Of a stretch of DNA of 64,000 nucleotides, positions 57,006 through 64,000 are shown in pieces; the stretch's first letter is position 1; each line of letters opens with the position of its first letter. The position numbers and the translations under genes are program-made. The notes under the pieces were generated by a model. The model saw only the letters and a list, made by a program, of their open reading frames with translations, did not search any database and was not told the DNA's origin. The DNA comes from Rhipicephalus microplus (lineage: Eukaryota > Arthropoda > Arachnida > Ixodida > Ixodidae), in NCBI RefSeq assembly GCF_043290135.1, contig NC_134710.1:253558592-253622591 (forward strand), given 5' to 3'.

Positions 57006-57125
57006 GAGGAAGAGCTTTATTCGAGGCAATATTGAGCTGGCACACACTGATGATGATCTCTACAGATGAAGAAATTGATGATGACACGTCCCATTAATAA
57101 AGAAGAGTCGGTGACTGCGCTCACA
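57002..57125 (-). repeat. 3' LTR of gypsy element 3
   Basis: Reverse strand TGTGAGCGC... to CTCTTCCTCATAA. Contains AATAAAG near the 3' end as polyadenylation signal. The outer end is ambiguous by three bases because the target is TA-rich: canonical TG...CA would start at 57,005. Confidence 0.85.
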
Positions 57126-57176
57126 CTAATTCTCCGTCACGCTGGAAGCGGCCTCCTTTCCGCGCGAGAAACAATA

Positions 57177-60100
57177 TTAGGAATCGCGTCGGGTGTATAG
57201 TTTCAGCCGAGAAATGTGCACAATTTCTGTCGCATGGCAACGGTTGTCGGAGGGAGCGTTAAGTGGGGAGATACAGTAATTAACGGGGGACGTTTTTTCT
57301 ATCACCGCATAAGGCCCTATAAAGCGACTGAGGAATTTTTCACATAAGCCGGGCACACGCACGGGAGTCCACAGAAGAACTTCGTCTTCTGGGGAAAAGG
57401 TGACAGCATGATGACAGTCGTAGCGAGACTTGCGAGCTTCCTGAGAGATGCCGGTGTTGATTCGGGCCAGATGACGGCAGTGCTCGAGGCGAGACAAAAA
57501 TTGTGTGGACAAAGGGCTTGCTGGGGTAGCAGGAGCCGAAAGGAAGGAGACGTCCAGAGTTACACTTGGAGAGTGGCCATGGACCAGAAAATAGGGAGAA
57601 AAGCCGGTGGTGCGTTGCGTAGCTGTATTGTAGGCGAACGTTACGGGTGGCAAAATGGCGTCCCAGTTCGTGTGGTAAGGGTTAACTTACATGGCAATCA
57701 TGTCCGAGAGGGTACGATGAAAGCGTTCCGTCAAGCCATTTGTTTGAGGATGATAAGTAGAAGTTGTTTTGTGGATGGTGTTGGCGGCGTATAGAACCTC
57801 AGCAACAATAGAGGAAAAAAAGACCTAGCCGTGGTCGCTGAGCAGAAAAAATAAAGCTCCATGGCGTAAAAATATGTTACGCAGAAAAAAATTTGCTACT
57901 TCAGTGGCTGTACCAGCGTGCAGTGAGTTGGTTTCCGCATAACGAGTGAGGTGGTCAACAGCTGTTACAATCCGACGATTTTCATTGGAGGTCACGGGAA
58001 GGGGGCCGTACAAGTCTATCCCGACGACTTCGAATGGCAGAGCGGGACAAGGAAGAGGTTGGAGAAAGCCAGAAGGAGCAGTAGTGGGTCGTTTCCGCCG
58101 TTGACATAAGGACCACGAAGAAACATATTTGGCAATCGCGGATGAGAGGCCAGGCCAGGTGAACCGACTGTGTATCTTGTCATACGTTTTTTGAGAGCCG
58201 AGATGCCCAGCAGCTGGATCATCGTAGAATGTCTCAAGAACCTGACGTTGTATACAACGTGGTATAACGGGGACCCATTTGTTTCCTTCAACGTGGTAAA
58301 TATAGCGATGTAAAACACCATCGTGAAGCTTGACTTGTTTCAGTTGTCGGCGAAGTCGTGCGTTCGGAGGCGTGGATGTACCTTCTAAGCGTGCTATTAT
58401 GGAGCGGGAGTAAGGGTCAACGCTTTGATGCGACACAAGGGTAGAAGGGCGGCCGGATCTTAGCCAACTGAGACCTGCGATGGGTAATGCTGCGGTGGAA
58501 ATTGCTGAAGGTGGGCTATTACGGTTGGGTAGAGGGCTGCGACAGAGAGCATCAGCATCTTGGTGTTTCTTACCAGACCTGTAGATGACATCAAAGTTCT
58601 GCTCTTGTAAACGAAGCACCCAGTGGCCAAGACGACCTGATAAGTTCTTTAGCGACGAAAGCCAGCACAATGCGTTGTGGTCAGTGACAACTGTGAAGTG
58701 GCGGCCGTGGAGGTGTGGACGAAATTTTTGTACCGCCCATACAACAGCAAGGCACTCTTGTTCAGTTATTGTATAATTTTTCTCGGCAGCAGTCAAAGCA
58801 CGACTGGCGTAAGCGATGACGCGTTCGCGTGCGGTGTTGTCACGCTGCAGTAGAACGGCACCGAGACCATGACCACTGTCATCAGTGTGAAGAATTGTGG
58901 GTGCACCTGGGTTGAAATGACATAGTACCGGGTCGGATGTCAGGGCTTGCTTCAACGCCAGGAAAGCCTTTTCACAGTCTTCGGACCAGACGAATGCCGT
59001 GTTACTTGCGAGAAGTTGGAGCGGAGAGGCAAGCCTTGCGAAATTGCGTATGAAGCGCCGAAAGTAGGATGCCAAGTCGAGAAAACTGCGCAGGTCTTTT
59101 TGACGCAACGGACGGGGAAACTCGAGGACGGTAGCAAGCTTTTTAGGATCTGCTCGAATACCGTCTTTGCTGACTAAGTGCCCTAAAATCTTGATCGTCT
59201 TGCTTGCGAAGGTACATTTTTTCGTATTCAGCTGTAAACCAGCTTTTGCAAGGCAACCTAGGACTTCTTAGACGTTGTAGATGTTGCGAAAAGGTAGACA
59301 AAAACACTATGATGTGGTCTAGGTAGCATAAGCAGGTTTTCCACTTCTGGCCACGCAGTACGCTGTCGATCATACGTTCGAAGGTAGCAGGCGCGTTACA
59401 AAGTCCGAAAGGCATTACGTTAAATTCACATAGCCCATCTGGGGTGGTAAAAGCCGTCTTCTCTTTGTCAGATTCGGACAATGGTATTTGCCAGTAGCTC
59501 AATCGCAGGTTATAAGGCTCGAAAAATACTCTGTGCCACGCAACGAATCTAATGCGTCATCAATTCGTGAGAGAGGGTAAACGTCTTTGCGCGTTATTTC
59601 GTTCAGTGCCCGGTAATCAACGCAAAAACGTACCGTTCCGTCTTTCTTTTGCACCAACACAACTGGCGAAGACCACGGATTCGAGGAAGGACATATAATA
59701 TTCCGTCAAAGCATTTCTGATACGTTTTCCTCGATTATCTTCCTTTCTGCGAGAGACACGCGGTTTGGGCGCCGGTGAATTATTCGGGAGCCGTCAGTCT
59801 GAATTCAGTGAGTCGCAGAAGTTGTCGTACCAAGGACAGCGGAATGAACGTCCAACAAAGGGCGATGTCTGTTCAATAAATTCAGCAATTCTTGACTCTG
59901 GGCTGCTGTCAGATCAGGGCTTATCGTCACCGATAGAGGAGTGGGAGAGTTGAGTGGCGGCGTGTTTGGCTCTGGTAGGTCTTCTTTATTTGGAAGAGCA
60001 ACAATTGCAACGGGATGCGGGTCAATAGCGCATGTGACTGTTGATCCACAGGGCAACAATAAGGGTTCCGGGGTCTGATTTAAAGCAGTAATAAAAGCAG

Positions 60101-60713
60101 ACCCTTCAGAAAAATGAACAAGTCCTGGAATGATCAGAATGCCTCAATGTACCGTGTGGCCATAAGGTAGTAGGAGCACGTCGCCATCCACAATGTTGCT
60201 GCAATCAACGCTAATTACTTCTTCTCGGGATGGCCAAAGAACATAATGTGAGGTGGTGACGAGACGGATGCGCTCTTTGGGTTCCGATACAGAAGAGTCG
60301 GTGGGATTGAGGTGGATGAGGCGCTGACAAGATATAGAAGCGTGTGCCGACGACAGAAAATCCCACCCCAAAATGAGTTCGTGGGTGTACTCACGGAGAA
60401 CTGCAACAGCAATATGATGACAAATACCGTCTATGAAAACATGAACTGTACACTGGGCGAGTGGACGACAAATGGCGTTCTTCGCAGCACGGAGAGACGG
60501 GCCCGAGTAAGGTGTTGTTACTTTACGGAGACGGGAGCAAAGCTCAGAGCGAATAATGGAAATAGCAGCGCCAGTATCCACTAGAGCTTCGACGCGTATA
60601 CCTTCGACTAACACTGTTAACAAGTTCGATGGTCTGTCTGGAGGAATTGCTGGCTGTCTGGTGGATGCAGTTTCCCTCCTAAAACTGCATTGGGGAGTTT
60701 TCCGAGTGGGCAT
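57177..60713 (-). pseudogene. pol of gypsy element 3 (protease, RT, RNase H, integrase), broken
   Basis: Protease frame 60,713-60,144 has A-L-V-D-T-G-A-A-I-S and L-I-L-G-W-D-F-L. The linker lies at 60,059-59,805. RT is split: an N-terminal part near 59,600 (F-C-V-D-Y-R-A-L-N) and 59,502-59,143, where the catalytic motif reads Y-L-D-H. RNase H and most of integrase are in one frame, 59,108-57,825 (T-D-D-S-G-H-G; T-E-Q-E-C-L; V-T-D-H-N). Two zinc ligands are altered (tyrosine and tryptophan in place of H and C). The first acidic residue is intact (G-I-D-L-Y-G-P-L). The frame stops after L-L-S-D-H-G. The C-terminus is at 57,653-57,177 (G-P-Y-A-V-I). Confidence 0.88.
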
Positions 60714-60768
60714 TCAGAACATTGGAGGCGGGTCGCAGAGGTGACACGGAACGGCGATTGGGAGATGG

Positions 60769-62046
60769 TTAGCGGCGGCAAGACTCACGGGAGCTCACAG
60801 GCAGACCACTACAGTAAGGTGGAGAGGGCGAACGCTGAAAAGAAGACCGGTAAGGCGTGCGCTGGTAGTTCTTGTGTGGACTGAAGCGTCCGCGTTCCTC
60901 TGAAGCGTAGCCACGTTGCTCGTCCAGTTGACGCCTTCGGCAAAAGCGAGATATATGACCCCTATAGCCGCAATAATAACAGATTGGGCGTTGAGGACGC
61001 GGCATGGCGTAATACGGCTGTGGGCGCATCGGTGGTGACACTGACGCCACAGGTACATGACCACCTGGTGTAGCCGCTGGGATAGTGGTGGGTGCTGAGA
61101 GCGCTGCGACTTCTGCGTACGTTCGTACCTGACGAGGTCTGGATTCGGCGGAACAAGGTGAAGGTGACGCAGATGCAATCTCTTGCCTAAAGATATCCCG
61201 CAAGTTGGTTGGAGCTGAGGCTAAAGTAGACGGTGGGGCGCAGGAAGAGCAGCGCCCATGAAGCTCCTCACGAACGATATCGTGGACCAGGGCACGGATG
61301 TCGAGGGCCGCAGGAAGACGAATGTCCGAAGCATCATGGCAAAGACGAAGAGACTGAAGTTCTTCTAGCCTCTGGCAATTAGTGACGACATCTTGAGTCG
61401 TGGTAGGGTTTCGCGACGCAAGGGCGTTGAATGCGATGATATTTATGCTTTTGATAATATGGCGTATTTGTTCGCTTTGAGGCATAGCTAAATTTACACG
61501 CTTGCACAATGCAAGAACATCCTCATTGTACGAGGTGTATGATTCACCCGCCAGCAGAATGCGTTCAGCAAGCTTTTTTGTTGCTGCTTCGGCGCGAACA
61601 CTGGGGGAATCGAAAATCTGACGAAGCTGCCGCGCGAATCTGTCCCAGTCGGGAAGATCTTGGAGGTGGTTACAAAACCAGGTTTTGGCAACATCAGTTA
61701 GGTAGAAAGGGACCGTACGCAACTTGTGTAGAGTATCCCACCTGTTCAACTCGCTGACGAGGTCGTAGGTGTGTAGCCATTCTTCAACGTCATCCCCTTT
61801 GAGACTCGACAATACTGGCGGATCACGCAGGTGGCTGTGGATGGCCAGGGTCGACGGCGGAGGCTGCACTGGGCTGGTGGTGTTGGATGGACCAGGATTG
61901 TCTTGCGCCGCCATGGCAGGTGGTAGTAGACGACGACCCCAGTGGAGCTCCAGTGGTAACGTGCGAGAGGACTTGGGGGTCGAGAAGCACCGTCCACCAC
62001 TTATGAGGAAGAGCTTTATTCGAGGCGAGCTCGAGCTGGCACACAC
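60769..62046 (-). CDS. gag of gypsy element 3
   Basis: Open frame of 425 codons. The likely true start is the internal methionine M-A-A-Q-D-N (ATG at 61,913-61,915), because upstream codons run through the primer-binding site into the LTR. Capsid-like region (D-V-E-E-W-L-H-T-Y, W-F-C-N-H, D-W-D-R-F-A-R-Q-L-R), a proline/serine linker, then an intact CCHC knuckle (C-Y-Y-C-G-Y-R-G-H-I-S-R-F-C) and an arginine/serine-rich end. Gag is intact although pol is broken. Confidence 0.85.
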   Translation of the reverse strand: MCASSSSPRIKLFLISGGRCFSTPKSSRTLPLELHWGRRLLPPAMAAQDNPGPSNTTSPVQPPPSTLAIHSHLRDPPVLSSLKGDDVEEWLHTYDLVSELNRWDTLHKLRTVPFYLTDVAKTWFCNHLQDLPDWDRFARQLRQIFDSPSVRAEAATKKLAERILLAGESYTSYNEDVLALCKRVNLAMPQSEQIRHIIKSINIIAFNALASRNPTTTQDVVTNCQRLEELQSLRLCHDASDIRLPAALDIRALVHDIVREELHGRCSSCAPPSTLASAPTNLRDIFRQEIASASPSPCSAESRPRQVRTYAEVAALSAPTTIPAATPGGHVPVASVSPPMRPQPYYAMPRPQRPICYYCGYRGHISRFCRRRQLDEQRGYASEERGRFSPHKNYQRTPYRSSFQRSPSPPYCSGLPVSSRESCRR

Positions 62047-62120
62047 TGATGATGATCTCTACAGATGCGGAAATCGATGATGACACGTCCAATTGATAAA
62101 GAAGAGTCGGTGATGCGCTC

Positions 62121-62123
<3 letters not shown>
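62001..62123 (-). repeat. 5' LTR of gypsy element 3
   Basis: Matches 57,002-57,125 with about ten differences, mostly within the stretch next to the TA-rich side. The primer-binding site TGGTGGACGGTGC begins one base inside. Confidence 0.85.

Positions 62124-62171
<48 letters not shown>
62124..62171. repeat. (TA)n tract, right flank of gypsy element 3
   Basis: About 48 bp of TA repeat, the counterpart of 56,963-57,001. Confidence 0.95.
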
Positions 62172-62174
<3 letters not shown>

Positions 62175-64000
62175 CAGTTTCTTTGGCAGAGTTCCCTCTC
62201 GTTGGTGGCACTTTTTACTTTCGCTAAAGTAATACGCCCTACGTCTGCTTGCAAACTGGATGGTCTGCTGCACCAAAATGCTCTTGTTTGGTGAGTATAG
62301 GGGTAACCAGTCGTCACCTAGTCTTTACGTCGTCCGGTAGCCAGTCGTCTCCACTCGGTTCCGGCCAATAAAGTATTCGCAACGAAAGAGCTGAAGATAA
62401 TCCCATTTTCTGAGTTCCAGCGATAGTTTAGTATTTGACATAGTCGCTGGGAAAAAAAAGGAGGGGGGCGGGGTTGATAACGAAGGGACATATTTTGAAC
62501 GCTATTGAGTCAATGGGCCTAAATTGTCGTGAACTTTTTTCTAAAATGTTGAGTCCTACTACAACCGTGTAAGGCGACGGACATGCGATCAAAATGCTTG
62601 TTTTGTTTCATATCCCTGTGATTTTTCTAGCGAAAATGGCGGCAGATACGACTGTGTTTATCTCGGTAGGTTTCAAATGCGCTCACACAGAGAGATTGAC
62701 TGTGTTGTTCACTCTTGTTTTAAACATCAGTCGTTCGTGCGAAATAAGTTGGTTGCACAGTTTAACCACAGTGCCTCAAAGTATTTGGGGTAATAAAGAT
62801 AAGCGGACATGAAGAGTGCTTGAGCCCCTCGATGGAGGCTACTGAATGAGGCACGAGCTCCATTGAGCAACACTTCTCGTTACCTTTTTTTGGAACGGGA
62901 CAAAAATGTTGCACATATCGACGCAATTTGGTTGCGATAGCAACACTCCCGTCACCTTTTGCATCACCATAGGCGTCACCGTCACGTTCTATATACAGTC
63001 AAAATCAATACCATTGACCGTAGCGCGATATGTTAGACGCGCGAGAAAAAGCGTGCGAGCACTGGAGATGAACGCGGCTCATGCACAGACGAAACTAGCC
63101 GGCCCCCTCCGTCACACGAAGGGCGACATCACTCCACTTGCGAGGCCTGCAGTAATGGACCATCAAGCAGAGAAGAAACGCTCCGCGCATCTTTTGGCGG
63201 ATGAAGGAGGATAAATAAGCGTGGAATTTAGATGCTGCGGGAAATTGCGTTCCTCGAGCAGCAACTGGAAACTTTGGTCATAAATACGTAGTTGCCAGCA
63301 TTGGCTTTAGAGACATCAGTAAGCGGTTCGTATATCTGTACTGTGCTCCCACAGCTTACTGCTTGTTGAGACGACCACACGAAAACCGCTTCGCTCCCAG
63401 TAGCGGTGGTATTCTGTTACACCAGCTTTTTGTATAGTATACGTGAGATCTGTTCCAATAAAGTTAGCTCCTCACTTTACTTCGTATAGGATTCCGATGA
63501 TTCGATGAAGTGGCATTCCTTGCTGCTCCCTTGCAGCCCAACTGATTATTTTCTAACACGACCACCACACGTACGCGTGTTTCCTTGTATTGCTTTATTG
63601 GCCGCTACGAGTCTACGTATTTCAAGCTTCGAACCCAACCTGCACTTTCCTGAAGTCATTCTTGGCCTGTCGCGCTACCTTGAATTTTCGTGTTTTCAAA
63701 CAACTCGCCCAGCAAGAAATCATTAACGCTAGTTCCACGAATGTGAAATCGGAGTAAACAGTGAAAGTAGCAAGCAAGTGCACCCCCCCCCCCCCCCTTG
63801 GGACTGCAGATTGAGTTCTTTCTTCATTGCTTTTCTTTTTTTATTCCTTTCCTTCTTTATATCTCTTTACTTCATTGTCTTCTTATTGTTTCTTCAATCC
63901 TTCACCCTTATTAATTATTTTACATGTATAATGGCCTCGTGCCCTATTTTTCTTCCTCCTTACCCTCAGAGCACTTCACCCTTACTTTCCTTCCCAACCT
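62172..64000. other. Non-coding, no recognisable element
   Basis: No domain-bearing frame. A 15-base C run lies at 63,783-63,797, and the last 200 bp are T-rich. AATAAAG words near 62,368 and 63,459 are not attached to any recognised transcript. Confidence 0.45.

Larger units (their letters stand above)
57002..62123 (-). mobile_element. Ty3/gypsy LTR retrotransposon 3, decayed
   Basis: About 5.1 kb on the reverse strand with LTRs of ~123 bp, primer-binding site TGGTGGACGGTGC beside the right-hand (5') LTR, gag, protease, RT, RNase H and integrase in standard order. It belongs to the same clade as element 2: related primer-binding site, protease motif and RNase H motifs, with different LTRs. 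It is broken by several frameshifts and stops. Flanked by (TA)n on both sides. Confidence 0.92.

Overview
This is a repeat-dense stretch of a large eukaryotic genome, almost certainly a hard tick (Ixodidae, probably metastriate). The main evidence is at least 15 copies or pieces of a tRNA-derived SINE that matches the Ruka family known from Rhipicephalus: a tRNA-like head with A and B boxes, a conserved body, and a tail of TCAA repeats. Other tRNA-SINEs, LINE relics, Ty3/gypsy elements, a Penelope-like element, very long tetranucleotide microsatellites and a spliced fibronectin type III gene fit the same picture. There are no operons, Shine-Dalgarno sites, CRISPR arrays or rRNA genes.

Layout. 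1-10 kb: a (TATC)n/(GATA)n palindromic microsatellite, SINEs of two families, an inverted pair of an unnamed repeat (3.2 and 6.3 kb), and a long (TACA)n array. 10.2-13.1 kb: the only cellular gene seen, two exons that each encode one fibronectin type III domain, separated by a 2.3-kb intron. 13-20 kb: a SINE, a 60-bp-arm foldback element, and a ~145-bp tandem array joined to a GATA microsatellite. 20-29 kb: a young Ruka copy, copy A of a ~1.8-kb unnamed repeat, a reverse-strand LINE with RNase H, and a second microsatellite plus tandem-array element. 29-38 kb: LINE relics, two of them interrupted or followed by SINEs. 38-45.7 kb: copy B of the 1.8-kb repeat. It carries a 443-bp MITE with a 9-bp duplication and a truncated SINE, and inside that SINE sits a 5,532-bp LTR retrotransposon whose two 905-bp LTRs differ at one base. 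49-62 kb: a chain of decayed retroelements (Penelope-like, gypsy forward, gypsy reverse), each bounded by (TA)n tracts. 62-64 kb: nothing recognisable.

The elements mostly record a history and do not work together. The most unusual items are these. (1) The young LTR element has integrase upstream of RNase H (Gmr1-like order), lacks the reverse transcriptase core, and has one in-frame TGA, yet its LTRs are almost identical, which implies mobilisation in trans. (2) The Penelope-like element has hammerhead-ribozyme-like motifs on both sides, in opposite orientation. (3) A family with a GATA/TATC microsatellite followed by ~145-bp tandem units resembles the layout of Helentron-derived non-autonomous elements. 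(4) Copies A and B of the 1.8-kb repeat serve as empty-site controls for each other's insertions.
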